Shown one piece after another: positions 12,501 through 26,068 of a stretch of DNA of 64,000 nucleotides. The translations under genes were made by a program, and so were the position numbers. The stretch covers positions 6,386,001-6,450,000 of the forward strand of contig NC_064676.1 in assembly GCF_023278565.1 (NCBI RefSeq), in the 5' to 3' direction. Position 1 is the first letter of the stretch. Every line of letters starts with the position of its first letter. Source of the DNA: Colletotrichum lupini (taxonomy: Eukaryota > Ascomycota > Sordariomycetes > Glomerellales > Glomerellaceae). The notes beneath the pieces are model-generated. The model did no database searches and was not told the DNA's origin. It saw only the letters and a program-made list of their open reading frames with translations.

Positions 12501-15025
12501 TCCGCCCAGCCGGCGCGTCGCTTGTCTTTCAGACTATCATGGACGAGGTCTTTCGAAATACATGTATTCGGGAGATTACTGACCAATTCCGACTCAGTAC
12601 TCCTTGCGCTCGAAAAGAGGGAGAAACCCTCCCATCAGCGATCGTCATCTGCCACAACTCCCCTGGCGCTGGCGGAACGCTCTGGAGAATTGGACTCCAA
12701 CTGACGGCGGACGCTTGCTGCTCGTCGTTAGATACAGCGCACATCCACTCTACTACGCGACGGGTAAGGAAGACGACAGAGATACCCCCAATGGTGGCCC
12801 CATTTCGCAATGAACATGGGAATCTCCATCGCCTCAGAATTAAGGTAGGAGACTAGGATCGGTTTGACATACTCGCTGATCGCCATCGCCCGTTTGCTTT
12901 GTCGTTTTACCCATACAACCCTCCGAGGGGTCACCCCGACCCTATCAATCGGCTTCACAGCTCCCATGGGGGGAGTGCTGAGCCTCTCTCGCTCAGCCAT
13001 TCTGCGTCCTCCGCCTGTACTATTTCCACCATCGACTCAGGTCACTCTCTGGTGCAAGCACGTCGGTGCAGCCTTTACGGACGGTATACTACGTAATGGA
13101 CGAGCTGCAGGCTTTCGTATCCTGTAGGGGGTGCCCCAGCGCCCGAATGGAATTCGAAGCTGACAGCCGCCCGAGACACCACTTGCGAATCTTCCTCTGC
13201 CTTCTTTCTCCTCTCCACCCCTCCTCCTAACTCCCGCTCTCCTCCTTCATCGGAGTGGCGGAATTCAGGAGATGAGGACGGGGTTCATGGAGGGACCTTC
13301 ATTACGGGAAAATCGCATCGGGTGACTGGCCACACAATACCGCCGAGACTGAGACTTGCTAGATCTTAGCGGTTTCTCAAGGTTGTTGCCTCACCTTCTC
13401 AACCGGTCGGTTTCCTTCCAATGACCATCTGTCAAAGACAACTTCGGGCCTGCACATCAACAGGGAGCATATGCAACCATCCAATAATCGCCATGGGACA
13501 GATATCTCGAGAGGCAAACCGTGAACAGAGGCTCGTTAAGCTCAAATGTCTCGCGCAAATGATTGCGGCGTGACCAAAATGCCATACCTCAAGGAGTGCA
13601 CCAGAAAACTCGGCAATATGCACCATGCAGACCTGGAGCAGAAGGGAGACTAACAGACTTGGAGTCGTGATCTTCAGGCACAACCGGGCGGATGAGACAC
13701 TTGCCCATCAGTGGCCGAGCCACTTCACTAGAGTAATTGCCGCGGGGGGGACCACCACACCTCAAAGGAAGCCTGCCGTTGGCTCGAGACTCTCGCTCTT
13801 GTCCCACAATGTGACGACGACAGAGACAATTGAATCCACAAAGAGATTGAGAGTCAGTCTAGACTCTACACTGGAAAGGCCTGAAGCCCATTCGCACGGT
13901 AATTGCAAGAAGCTTTATTGTACCTCACAATGTGCTTCTGCCAGCGAATGAGCGGCGGCCGGGTACGCAGGCGCCGACTGCCATTGTTCAAAAGGTTCAG
14001 ACAGAGGTACCACGATAGCTACCAAGATGAAACCGATTCCCCAGCTTGACGTGCGTACGTCCGCGCCCAATCGGGGGTACAAAGTTCGAACTGTGTGGGT
14101 GGGCTTCCCAAATGCAAGGAACACATTAACATCCTATCCGTACTTGCGAGGAGATCCCCGTCAAGTCGATCAGTACGTTCTGCAGTGCCTGGTAAGTGCA
14201 GATTTCCTTCATGTCTCTGGTTACGACCCTCGGCGTCGATGCCTGCGAACAGTCATGTGTGTTGGCGATGGCTCGCTAGTACCCGACGAGCTCGCGGGGG
14301 ACGATTCACGACGAAGCGGTCAGAGGCGCCAAGAAGATGATGGAGAAGCAAATCCACAGAAGTTCGTCTCTTGATGGCGGGCAGGCGAAGCTTATGGTAC
14401 ATCAAACAAGAATGGGTGTGAGCTGCAACATGCGGTGGAAGGGAGAGAGACACACCGTTACTAGCATGACAACAGGAGTCAGGACAAGTACTCCGTAGCA
14501 CTGGCTCAATACGCTGGTCTGGGCAGGCAAAAGTCACTTGGCCCCCGGACATTAGTGCAGCGGACTGCCAAGTTGGCACCAAGAGCGGAGAGACGCAGGT
14601 TCCACCAGGTCCAGCATCATCCCCTGTCGGTGCTGACGACGACTCGTTGATTACAGGCTCGGCAAGGTGGATCGTGGGACGGCACAGAGGTTCGGATTCG
14701 AGAAGGCGAGGGAGAACTTGAGGGCTGATGGAGCCTTGTGTCTCGACTTGGGTCGATTGGGTTATGGCGTGGCATTCCGGAGTCGCACTGGAGAGCCCGG
14801 AGAGAAGGCGTTCCTTTCCTTTCGCGGATTTACCCTCAATCAGGCCTGGTATGGCGGCTCGCTGTCGTCGTCGACTCGTCGAATCTGTGCTCGTTGTCGG
14901 TTGATCGGTTCAGTCTCTCACCATTCTGGCCCTGTGCCCCCCCAACAACTTTTTTCTGATATTTTCCATCCCGATTCAACTAGAGCGCCAGTCGTCCTGG
15001 TCAGGCGCCTTTGCTAATTGAAATA

Positions 15026-15078
15026 CCGTAGATACTATCGCCGTTCGAACTTGCGTTAGCCCGTGCCAACCCTGCTAG
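15026..15078 (+). repeat. Left 53-bp terminal inverted repeat of the pogo-like element
   Basis: It begins CCGTAGA after a TA at 15024-15025 and ends CTGCTAG. It matches the reverse complement of 26069-26121 at all but positions 8, 12 and 13. Unlike the interior, it keeps ordinary base composition, including CA and TG steps. Confidence 0.93.
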
Positions 15079-16486
15079 CGGTTTGGCAGAACCATAATAC
15101 TACCTAATTTAGGCAAATACGGCCGCTACGTAATTTTAGTATAAGCTAACATCTTAGGTAATCGGACTAATAAGAGCTTGCCGTTAAGGCTAGACCTATA
15201 ATTAATCTAATTTAATAATTATTTTAGTAAACTTAACGGATTTAGGCTTTTTATATCGAATTAATAAAAATAGGTAAAAAGGTTAATTAAAAGCCGTACG
15301 TAAGTAGCCCCTAGCCTCTAGCCCGCCCCTAACCTCTAATAGCCTAATTACTAAGTAGTTAAACTATTAAGTCGATATACTACTTATTGATACTATTACG
15401 GACGTCCTTTATTATAAAAATATACTCTAGCCCGTTATTCTAAATAGCGTAGTCTAAAATCTCCTTTTATAGCGTCTTTTATTTAATATAAGCTTTTATA
15501 TTATATACTTTTGACTTAGTATAATTAATAGCCTTAGTTAGTACGTCTTTAATCCGGATCTTATTAACTTAGTCACCGTTAGGCTAAATAAATATTCTAT
15601 ACTCTAAAAAGGCCTAGCTAATTATTAAGCCCTTTTTATTAACTAATTACATAGCTACTATAGCGACTATCTAAGTAATTATTATCTTTTTTATACTAAT
15701 CTCCTACTTAAGCTCCTTTTACTAATTAACTACTTTTTTTTCTTTATTAAGTACGTAAGCGTTAATTATTTTTAAAAACTACTACTTAAAGGGCTTATTA
15801 ACTACGGTATTAAAAAGTTAAAGGAGGGAAGTAGTACTTAGTAAAATAAAGTAGGGCATAATATTATACTAACGTAATTACGTAAAGATAGAATTTATTT
15901 TATAAAAAGTAGCGACGTTTATTATTAAAAAGTACTCGTTACCCTTAATTAGTATTACTAATTCCTTTTTAATTTACTATTTAAATAAGTACTTATTATT
16001 ATAAGTAGTCTTATTAAACTTAATTATTACTCTTTTAGTATATAATTAGCCCTCCTTTTTCTATAATTAACCTCCTTCTTTTACGGGCTTATTATAAAAA
16101 ATAATCTTTAGTTTAATCCGCTATATACTATTAATAAGTATATAAAGTATAAATATAGCTTACCGCTTACTTTAGCCGCTATAGTTACTCTTATCAACTA
16201 TAATCTTAGCCTTAATATCGTTATACGTATAGCTATCGAAGTACTTAAATAGAACTAAGGTCTTATTAAGGTTAAGAATCCGCAAGTTAAGAAATTAATA
16301 AGTTAGACTCCTAAGTAAATCTCCGAGGTTTAACCGCTTTACCTTAACTAGGCCTATTTAATTAACTCGTTAAAAAAAAAAAAAAGCTATTAATAACTTT
16401 ATAATATTCTATAAGTAGTTTTAATACTTATTTAGTAAGTCGACGTTAAGTAATCCTTATACGATTTTAAAAGCCGCGGAACTAAC

Positions 16487-16494
<8 letters not shown>

Positions 16495-16518
<24 letters not shown>

Positions 16519-16519
16519 T
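16495..16519. repeat. (TA)n run inside RIP DNA
   Basis: A clean run of about eleven TA units in the AT-rich interior of the pogo-like element. It probably reflects RIP and slippage. Confidence 0.8.
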
Positions 16520-16925
16520 TTACTACTTAGATTTTACTAAGTAAAAATCCGCTTAGCGTTCTTTTTAAACTAACTAATAATAACGAGCTTTTTCTTATTA
16601 CGCTACTAGCGAAAAGAGGTATAAAGAGCTATCTTAAGCTTAGGCTATTATAGGGAGTAAGCGTAGTTAGAGGATCGATTAATAATAAAATTACGGTTTT
16701 AATACTAAATAATAACCGTACTTTAAAAGACTTTAAACTAATTTACGGCTTTTTAATATATAGGACGTCTATAAATTCTTAAGAGCTCGGTCTCGCCCTA
16801 GCGTAGCCTCGGTAAGTTAATTACTTCTTCATTAAGCTTCTTTACGTAATAATATTTTATAAATATTAAAAAATCGATTTTAGTTTAGTAAGTATAATGA
16901 TAATAGTGGTACTTAACTAGGTTAC

Positions 16926-17464
16926 TATTACGACCTAATATACATAACTAAGACTAGGGCCCGCCCCGTAGGCTTATAATAGCTACGGTATATTATATAT
17001 ATAGAAATACGGGAATATAAAGTAACTCTTATAGAACAAAAGAACTATAAATAAGTTATATATAAATAAGAAGTAGTAATTACGTAATAAGGTAATTATT
17101 ATAATTATTCTAAGTAATCGCTTATTAATATTTACTAAGTAATTATTTAATAAATAAAAATAATTATTAATAAAAAATATATTTATAAGCGGACTTATCT
17201 ATAATATAAACTTAAGCTAAGCTTTAAAATAGACTTCTATAGCTTTTTTAATAATTAACTTAATATTAGATCTTACGATTACTTTTAACTATTTTTACTA
17301 AGAACCCTTTTTAATAAGACTACGATTAATTACTAAAGCCTTACTTATTTTATAACTTATAAACATAGCTTTAAAGAAGCTATTTATAACTACGATACTA
17401 TTTACTTAGTACTCGTAGCCTTAACTTTTATTAATATACTTATTATAACTAGCTAACTATAATA
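16926..17464 (+). repeat. 5' LTR (539 bp) of the Gypsy element
   Basis: It starts TATTACGAC (ancestral TGTTACGAC after RIP) and ends with TAATA, making the short inverted ends typical of LTRs. It aligns along its whole length with 25120-25658; the visible differences are mainly C/T and G/A changes. A GC-richer island (GGGCCCGCCCCG) near 16957 has survived in both copies. Confidence 0.92.
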
Positions 17465-18664
17465 CTTTAATTATTCCTATTTAGTAAATTAACCTTACGA
17501 AACTTATTAAGTAATAAAACGAATAACGATATTTTTTAAGACCTTAAGTACTTTTTTATTTAATTTTAAAAAACTTATTAACTTAGTTAGCGAGCTAACT
17601 AAGGCTAAGGACGACGAGATACTTAACATTATTTACAACTTTAATAATAACGTAGTTCTTAAAAAAGTAAATTATAAAAAAATACGATATATTATTAAGA
17701 AGAGTAGTAAGTAGAATAAAGAACTTATAGAGCTTTTTAATAATAACTCTACTTAAATAGCTATAACTCTAACTAAAAATAACGAAAATATCGCTACTTT
17801 TAAAAATATAATTAATAAAGCTATAACTAACTTAAGAATTAAAAAAAAAGAAATAAATAACTTAGAATAAGAAGTTAGGACCCTCCGAGCTATTATTAAT
17901 ATTATTAAAACTCTTATAGATAAATAAAAAAAACTTAAGCTTAACGTACTTATTATTTTTAATAAAACTATTAAATATTTTAAGGGGTTCTTAATTTAAA
18001 TTAGAACTTACTAAACGTTCTATATTACTAATTTCCGAGGTAAAGCTAAGCGAGTTATTTATACAATAACCTTTTTTAAAAAACGAGCCCTAGAGTAGTT
18101 CGAGCCCTTTTAAAAAAAATTCCTTAATAATAATAGTTATTTATTATATTATAAAGAGGAAATTATAAATATTTTTAATAATATAGTAGGATTTTAAAGC
18201 GCCCTTAAATCCCTATTCTAGGATTTTAATAAAAAACGATAAGCTAAGAGAGACCTAGCTAACTTTTAATAAACTAAGTTTACTTCGTATTACGTTACTA
18301 AGTTTAAAAAACTTATAATACGACTCGATTTTATTAAAAAACCCCGTATTTTTTTATTTTACTAAGGATTAAAAAATAAAGTTAAGGATAAACTTAGTAA
18401 AATAAAAATATTAATAAATTTCTTATAATACGTCGAACCTGCTATTAGAATTAATACCCGACTATACGAACGATAAAAAAAAAAAGAGATATATAACGCC
18501 CTTAAGCTAACTCCGGTAGAAAATATTAGAGCTATAGTAAATTATTAAATAATTACCAAAATAACTTAAGAAACTAATAATAATAAAGCACGTTTTATAA
18601 ATAATATAGAGGACCTATAGATTTTAGTATTATAAAACGCAAAGAACTATAATAAAAAAAAGAC

Positions 18665-18725
18665 TTTAAATACTATAACTATAATAAGCTAGGATATATA
18701 GCTAGAGACTGCCGATAACCTAAGC
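18665..18725 (+). pseudogene. Gag zinc-knuckle relic
   Basis: The plus frame reads FKYYNYNKLGYIARDCR, matching the CCHC pattern CxxCxxxGHxxxxC, with the first two Cys and the His changed to Tyr. Each of these can come from one C-to-T transition, as RIP makes. Confidence 0.75.
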
Positions 18726-20859
18726 GTATTTAATACTAACCTATTTTAAAAAACGAGCTAATATTATAAATAAGGAAATTCCTTACGGATAACTTTTATA
18801 AATAGCTTATTATAATAACGACTACTTTACTTATTAAGATAGTAAAAAATATAGGATAGTACTTTAAATAACTTAAGAATAATAAATAATCTACCTTATT
18901 ACTTATTAAAACCTTAGTAACAATAATAAGGAAAAAGGAGATATCTACCTATTAACTTTATATTTTTAAAAAGAATAATATCGAATACCTTATTATACTT
19001 TTTTAGATTTATAAGAATATAAAAAAGAAGGGTAAAACGGACCTTATTATAAAGAATATGCTTAACCTTTTTAAAAAATAAATTAAGTAAAAACTCTTAA
19101 TTAATATAAAGGAGTAGCTCCTTAAGTTTAAAAAAAGAGGACCTAATATAAAAGATATTATAAGTAGCCTTATATATATAGCATAACGAAATAATATAAA
19201 CTAAAAATAACTTATTAAGTTCTAAGAAGAACTTAATTTAAATAAAATACTAACTAAGTCTATTTATATAATATAATAAGTAAATACTAATAAAAGATTT
19301 ATTTATAAAGTTAAGAAATAGCTTAAAGACCTCGTATATAAAAATAAGATCGAAGTATTTAAAAAACTAACTCTTAACTTTAGAATTATTAATAAAGAAA
19401 GAATCGACTTTAAGATCGAAGAAGAAGATATTAAAATAAGAACTAGTTCTTTTTATTTTAATAAAATAAAATTACTTTATAATTCGGATAAACTTCGTAA
19501 CGTTACTTAATAACGTACTTAAATAGAGATCGATTATAAAATACTACTTAGCGTTAATAATACTAGTTCTAAAAAGGATAATAATAAACTATAATATAAA
19601 TATATTTATTTATTTAAAAATAACTAAGTTATTTAGTTTTATAGAACCAGAGAACGTAAGAAGATTACGATAACCCCTTATACGGACGAAAATTACTCTC
19701 TATTTAACCCTAAAAACCCCTTTTATAAGGAATTGTTCTAAGTAAAATGCTTAGATAATAAATACCTTTAATATTTTATATTTAAATAAGATAGTCGTTT
19801 TTACTTATAAAGACGCGATAATAAAATTATTAAAGATATTTATATAAAAGATTAACTACTTAGCTAGACGTTACTAAGTTTTAATAATAGTAATAGAACT
19901 ATATTTAATCTAGACCTTAACTTCTTTATAAAGTACTTTAATAACGAATATATAGAGTAAGAAAATTATAAACATAACTAATACTAGATTTACTATATTA
20001 AAAAAGCTAAGGCCTAAAAAGAATATTAAAAAAAACATAAGTAAAAAACACGTCTAAAGAAGTAGATAATAAAAAATTAAAAAAGCTAATTATAAAAGAA
20101 CGACGAGAGGTAAAAATAAAAGAAAAGTTCTTATATATAACTAAATAACGTAACGACGTATACTTACGAATTAATTTTAATATTTATAAACGAGGATTAA
20201 ATATTATTATTAATAATAATATATAAAAAACCTATATCTTATTAAGAGTAGTAAATAAACTTAATTTATTATAAGTATAAAAGGATAACTTATATTAATT
20301 ATACATAATAAAAAGAGAACGAGTTAATTATAACTATAAATATATTAATTAAGAGACCGTATACTTCTTAATATATATTAATAATTAATAAAAATAATTA
20401 TAATATAATATTATAGAGATTAGAAATATTAACGTTATCTTAAGAATTTTATAGTTATAAAAGCATAACCTATAGATAAATTAGATTATTAACTAGGTCC
20501 TTTAAAAAAACTTAGTTATTAAACGACTTAAAAAAAAAAAAGGTTTAAACGGATTTCTAAGAACTCCTAAAAAACGAAAATAAATACGATATATAGTTTT
20601 TATTAAAATAGTAAAAGGCTTTAAGAAGTTTATAACTAATACTAACGATTAGGGATCGTAATAACTTTAAATTATACCTAAAGAGTACTAAATATATATA
20701 AAACTATTTATAAAACCTAAAGAAATAGGATTATTAGAATATAGTAGCTGGGATATAAAAACTAAATTTAAGAAAAGAATATAACCTAGGTTCTTTTCGA
20801 TATATTTAATAGATTAAGAAGAATAAGAATATTTTAACGAATATATTAATAAAAAACTT

Positions 20860-21480
20860 AAGAAAGGACTTATTTAACTATCGAATTCTTTTATAAAATT
20901 ACCCTTATTTTTCGTATTAAAAAAAAGAATAAAGAAACGAAGATTAGTTATTAACTATAAAAAACTTAACAAAATTATAAAAAAGAATTACTATCCTTCC
21001 TTATTTATTACTAAGTTTAGAAATCTATTTTATAAAGCTAATTAGTTTATTATTATAAATTTTAAAAAAGTATTTAATTAGATTTAGATTAAAAAAAGAG
21101 ATAAATAGAAAACGGTATTCTAAACTTATAAAGGACTCTTTAAGTACTTTATTATGCCCTTTAAACTTATTAATACTCTAATAACTTTTTAAATAATAGT
21201 TAACTACGTACTCCGGGAGTACGTCGATATTTTTATTATTATTTATATCAATAATATTCTTATCTTCTCCCCCGGCTTAAAATATATAAAAAATATATTT
21301 ATATAATATTTAAAAAACTCTAAAATACTAAACTATATACCGAACCCTCTAAATACGAGTTCTATATATAAAAAATAGACTTTTTTAAATATATTATTAT
21401 ATTAAAATAAATTTATATATAAATATTAAAAATAGAAGTAATTAAGGACTAGCTTATATTATAAAACGTTAAAAACGTAT
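20860..21480 (+). pseudogene. Gypsy reverse transcriptase relic
   Basis: Conserved Gypsy blocks are legible between stops: a PLFFVLKK-type block, then GLFKYFIMPFKLINTL (family GLFEYLVMPFGLTNAP), and a YINN catalytic box near 21244-21270 in place of YxDD. Loss of both catalytic aspartates means no activity even apart from the stops. Confidence 0.85.
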
Positions 21481-22199
21481 AAGGATTCTTAGGATTCGTT
21501 AATGTTTATTAACGATTTTTTAAAAACTATATTAATATAATTAAACCTCTTAATAACTTAATATAAAAAGATACTCTATTCGTTTAGGACCCTAAGTATA
21601 AAGAAGTATTTATTAAAATTAAAAATATAATCGTTTTTAAACTAATTATTATAATCCTAGACCCCTAAAAACCTTTTAAAATTAAAACCGACGCTTTAGA
21701 CTTTATTATAAAAGCGGTCCTAAAATAATAAGATAAATAAAAAAAGCTTTATTTATATTACTTTTATTCTAAAGCATTTTACGGAGTAAAATTAAATTAA
21801 TAGATTTATAATAAGGAACTAATAGCTATTATTAAAGTATTTTAAAAATAGAGGCTATACTTATTTAGAACTAAGTACGAAGTTATAATTTATATAAACT
21901 ATAAGAACTTTATAAACTTTACGATAAATAAGAACCTAAATAAACGATAAGTTAAATAGAGCGAATTCTTATTTAAATTTAATTTTTAAATCATTTATTA
22001 AAAAGGTTTAGAAAATAATAGAGTAGACGCTCTTAATAAAAGACTTAATTATAAAGTCGTAGTCCCTAAAGAAATATAAGTTATTTTTAAGTAAGAGAAA
22101 AATAGTAGTCTTATATTAATTACGAAGCTTTTTATAATAGCTAAAAAGATTAGTACTAGCCTAACTAAAAGAATAACCCCTAAGCTTATTATAGAAATT

Positions 22200-22950
22200 T
22201 ATAATATACCGGTATATAGTTATTAAGGAATTATTAAAATATAAAAACGGATTTATTAGTACTATAATAAATTTATTATATATATTAAAATTATAAAAAT
22301 AATTAAAAACTGCGCAACTTATAAAAAAAATAAAAATAGCCTATATAAACTTTATAACGAGCTACAATTATTATAACTACTAATAAAAACATAGTAATTA
22401 ATTATATAGGACTTTATTATTAAACTACTAAAGTTTAGAGAACTATTTATTAAAATATAATATAATAATATCTTAGTTATAATCGATCGACTTACTAAGT
22501 TTACCTACTTTATTCCCTATAAAAAATTTAGTACTATAAAAGACTTAATATACGTATTTACTAAGGTTATATTTTTAAACTATAGTTTACTAAAAGAAAT
22601 TATCTTTAATAGAAATAAGCTATTTATTTCGAAGTTTTAAAAATCCCTAATTTCGTAACTTAGTATAGACTATAAATTATTAATATGATTCTATTTATAA
22701 ACCGATAGATAAATAGAAAGGATTAATTAGATCCTCGAGATATACTTTGGTTATTATATAAACTATAACTAAGATAATTAGGTAGTATTTTTATTAATAA
22801 CCTAGTTCATATATAATAGTATAGTTAATAAAAAAATAAAAAAATCTCCGTTTTACCTTAACTATAGATTTTAATTAATAGCGTATAAAAAAATTTAATA
22901 AGGATTATAAACTATAAAAGCTATAGTAAACGTAAGTAAATTTAAAAAGA
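22200..22950 (+). pseudogene. Gypsy integrase relic
   Basis: The frame shows a degenerate zinc-binding segment ending NCATYKKNKNSLYK near 22305-22345, followed by a DDE core with a legible IDRLTKF-like block near 22485 and YKPIDR-type remains of the HPQTDGQ block near 22690. Stops are scattered through all of it. Confidence 0.8.
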
Positions 22951-23289
22951 TCTATAAATAAGCCTTACTAAACCTCGAGTTTATATAATAATATATAAAA
23001 AAGAACGTAAATAGATTAAAGATTAAAGGACTATTTTTAAAAGAGGGGGATAGTACTTACCTCTTTTATTATAATATTAAAACGAAATAACTAAATAATA
23101 AATTAAACTATGAAAAACTTAAACTTTTGAAGATTATTAAGAAGGTTTTATTAATTAATTACGAATTAAAACTATTAAATATAATATAATACTATCCCGT
23201 TTTTTATATTTTATTACTTAAACTTATATTAAAAAGTTTATATATAAACGATTATATTATTATTGAACTAAACTAATTAAAGTACGAAG

Positions 23290-23430
23290 TGAAACGAATT
23301 ATTAATTATAAAATTAGGAATAAAATACGAAAATTCCTTATTAAATAAAAAGACTATAGATATAAAAAATATATATAAAAACCTATTATAAACCTCTAAA
23401 ACTCTTAGGAATTCTTTTTAAAATACTTAA
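23290..23430 (+). pseudogene. Chromodomain relic at the integrase C terminus
   Basis: The frame reads YEVKRIINYKIRNK, then FLIK, a stop and KDYRYKKY, fitting the chromodomain pattern YEVERILDHR...FLVKWKDYG. This places the element in the chromovirus branch of Ty3/Gypsy, whose chromodomains direct integration towards particular chromatin. Confidence 0.75.
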
Positions 23431-23439
23431 ATTAAAATT

Positions 23440-25119
23440 AAAATTAGAACTCCTAGTTATTATAGTATCTTAGTTAATTATTCTAAAAGTATTATTAAAT
23501 TGCGCCTCTTACGTAGTAGCCGATTTATCCTCGTTAATAATATTAAGAGGATTAGGAATCGCTTTCCCCTTCTTAAATACTAAAAATTTTTTTTTTTAAA
23601 ACGATTTAATTTTAATAAAAACTAATCTATTTTAGCTTATATATTTATTTTAGTATTTTACCTTTATTAGCTACTCGGGCGATTCTCGATATTAGTTATA
23701 TAGTATTAATATACAGTATTAATAAATACTTATACTATCTCGCTAAACTATTTTTTTAGATTTTCTAACTTTTTAACTTTCCTTCTTATAAAGTTTATAA
23801 CTACGGATTATAAACGGCGATAAGTACTTAATATTATTACTTTATAAGCCCGCGTACCTAGCTAAGTTAGCTACCTTTCTAAGTAATAGTAGCTTATAAT
23901 AATATAATATCGGAGATACCCTCGTTATTATTATTAAGAATAATACCGACCTTACGATATTTACCCTAATACTTTTAATTTTAACTCGTATATATATATA
24001 TATTCGTTACCTCGTTTCTTTCATTAAAGTCGAAGACGCTTCCCTTACTATTACTATTACTATCGCTATTATTATTTAACTATCTACTTTAAATATACTT
24101 TATTAAAATACTAAGATATTATTAATAACTTATTGACCCTTAGGGCTTCCTTAATAACTAGAAGTTTAATCTTATAAGTATTATATTAAATAACCCCGAG
24201 CTATAAAGAGACCGCCTTGATAAATACTATATTAATAATATTAACTTATAGAAAACGGATAGATATATTATAATAAGCGTCGCCCTTATTAGCGCCTTTT
24301 TAATATAATAAAGTAATATAAATAAGCTTAGACGTAATAATATAATTAAGAGCTTAAAAAGAGCATAAGCGAGCGTATTAAATAGGAATATTAATAAGGA
24401 GAGGTTATTATTAAATAAAATAAAAGGAGAAAGTAAGGGGTAGTATTTAGCTATTAAAAAAGCGATTAATATACTACGGCGGCGGGGTTATTAATATCTT
24501 AAGTTTAGTTAGTATCGATAGTTAGTAACGGCTACGGCCGGCTATAGTTAGTTATAAAGTTTTATTAAAGTACGTAATAAAGATACTTAATATTAACCCT
24601 AATAGACCAGCTTACCCGTAAAGGCAAAGATAGCCCTTAATAAGGCGGACCGGACCCCAAAGGGTTTAGTTTATATATAACGCAAAGCTTCTACCTATTT
24701 TTAAAAAAAAAGCTCCTTTACTTCCTCTTCGCGTTTTAATTTATTAGTTTTGAATAAAAGATAATTTATTATAAATACGATTAATATAAAAAAATATTAA
24801 AAAAAAAAAAAAAAAACTTATAATTATATATAATACTAATAGTCGCATTATAAGAACGACTACGACGTATATACTTATAATACCTTAATTTACCCTCTAG
24901 TATCTTATACTTTTACTTTAATAAACGATAAAATAAGTAAAGTATAATAATTTTAAATCCTCGCTCCTTAATTTTAAAAATAAGTTTTAGTTAACGATAT
25001 ATTAAAGATCTAGTAGATATCTTAGTATTTTTAGAAAAATTACTTAATAAGCCCTAACTTAGGTTATAACGACTTATTTATAAGTTTATAGGGATAAGAC
25101 TTTTAAAAAAGAGACTTAA
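23440..25119. other. Unexplained 1.7-kb tail between chromodomain and 3' LTR
   Basis: This part of the Gypsy element is long for a 3' untranslated region. No known Gypsy domain could be read in either direction. It is somewhat richer in CG steps than the coding relics. Confidence 0.5.
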
Positions 25120-25658
25120 TATTACGACTTAATATATATAACTAAGACTAGGGCCCGCCCCGTAGGCTTATAGCGGCTATAATATACTATATATATAAAA
25201 ATATAAGAATATAAAGTAATTTTTATAAAATAAAAGAACTATAAATAAGTTATATATAAATAAGAAATAATAATTACGTAATAAAGTAATTATTATAATT
25301 ATTCTAAGTAATCGCTTATTAATATTTACTAAGCGATTACTTAATAAATAAAAATAATTATTAATAAAAAATATATTTATAAGCGGACTTATCTATAATA
25401 TAAACTTAAGCTAAGCTTTAAAATAGACTTCTATAGCTTTTTTAATAATTAACTTAATATTAGATCTTACGATTACTTTTAACTATTTTTACTAAGAACC
25501 CTTTTTAATAAGACTACGATTAATTACTAAAGCCTTACTTATTTTATAACTTATAAACATAGCTTTAAAGAAGCTATTTATAACTACGATACTATTTACT
25601 TAGTACTCGTAGCCTTAACTTTTACTAATATACTTACTATAACTAGCTAGCCGTAATA
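25120..25658 (+). repeat. 3' LTR (539 bp) of the Gypsy element
   Basis: Its length is identical to the 5' LTR. It starts TATTACGAC, ends GCCGTAATA, and is followed by the target duplication GTTAC. Confidence 0.92.
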
Positions 25659-25885
25659 GTTACTTTATAATATATATTTCTAATTTTTAATAGGGGTAAG
25701 AGCTAGCCCGCGGCGCTTAGCTACTAGAGGTATAATTAATAGTTCTTTTATAGTATTCGAGCTCTTTTTAGTAAGGGCCCGTCGTAAGGGTATTATAAGG
25801 TCTATAGTAAAAGTATAATTAACAATATAATTAATAGTATAATTAGTAGTAGATTTAGTAATATAATTTATAAAAAGATAGGGGT

Positions 25886-25950
25886 AGTAGAGGTGGGTAG
25901 AGGTACGGTTAGTAAGTAGTAGTAAGTAGTAGGTAGTAGGTAGTGGCGAA
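25886..25950. repeat. GTA/GTAG-rich simple repeat
   Basis: An irregular run of GTAGTA and GTAGGTAGT units lies inside the right arm of the pogo-like element, between the Gypsy insertion and the right inverted repeat. Confidence 0.7.
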
Positions 25951-26068
25951 TGGGTAATTAGGAAGGAATAGAAAATAAAAAAATGACCCTTTACCGCCTT
26001 CCGTATTAGGTATAGCGCCGCTGAATAATCACGAAAATTGACCTCCCAAAAGGGCTAGGTACGGGACA

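Larger units (their letters stand above)
8324..15025. other. Long gene-poor region of ordinary composition
   Basis: About 6.7 kb with balanced base composition but no protein I can support. The first 600 or so bases are probably the promoter and leader of the divergent-side dehydrogenase gene. Short tandem repeats occur at 9374-9510. Many short open frames exist on both strands, none with a recognisable domain. A multi-exon gene of short exons or a noncoding transcript cannot be excluded by eye. The region ends abruptly at the inverted repeat of the transposon that starts at 15026. Confidence 0.5.
16926..25658 (+). mobile_element. RIP-inactivated Ty3/Gypsy chromovirus retrotransposon, full length
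   Basis: The element has two 539-bp LTRs (16926-17464 and 25120-25658) and is flanked by a 5-bp target duplication GTTAC at 16921-16925 and 25659-25663. Plus-strand relics, ignoring RIP stops, come in Gypsy order. There is a gag-like part with a mutated CCHC knuckle near 18665-18720. Reverse transcriptase follows at about 20860-21480, with YINNILIFS where family members have YxDDILIFS near 21244. RNase H lies at about 21650-21990, integrase with a CATC-type zinc site and DDE region at about 22200-22950, and a chromodomain relic (FLIK.KDY) at about 23290-23430. Every domain is broken by stops. It was inserted into an older pogo-like element. Confidence 0.93.
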
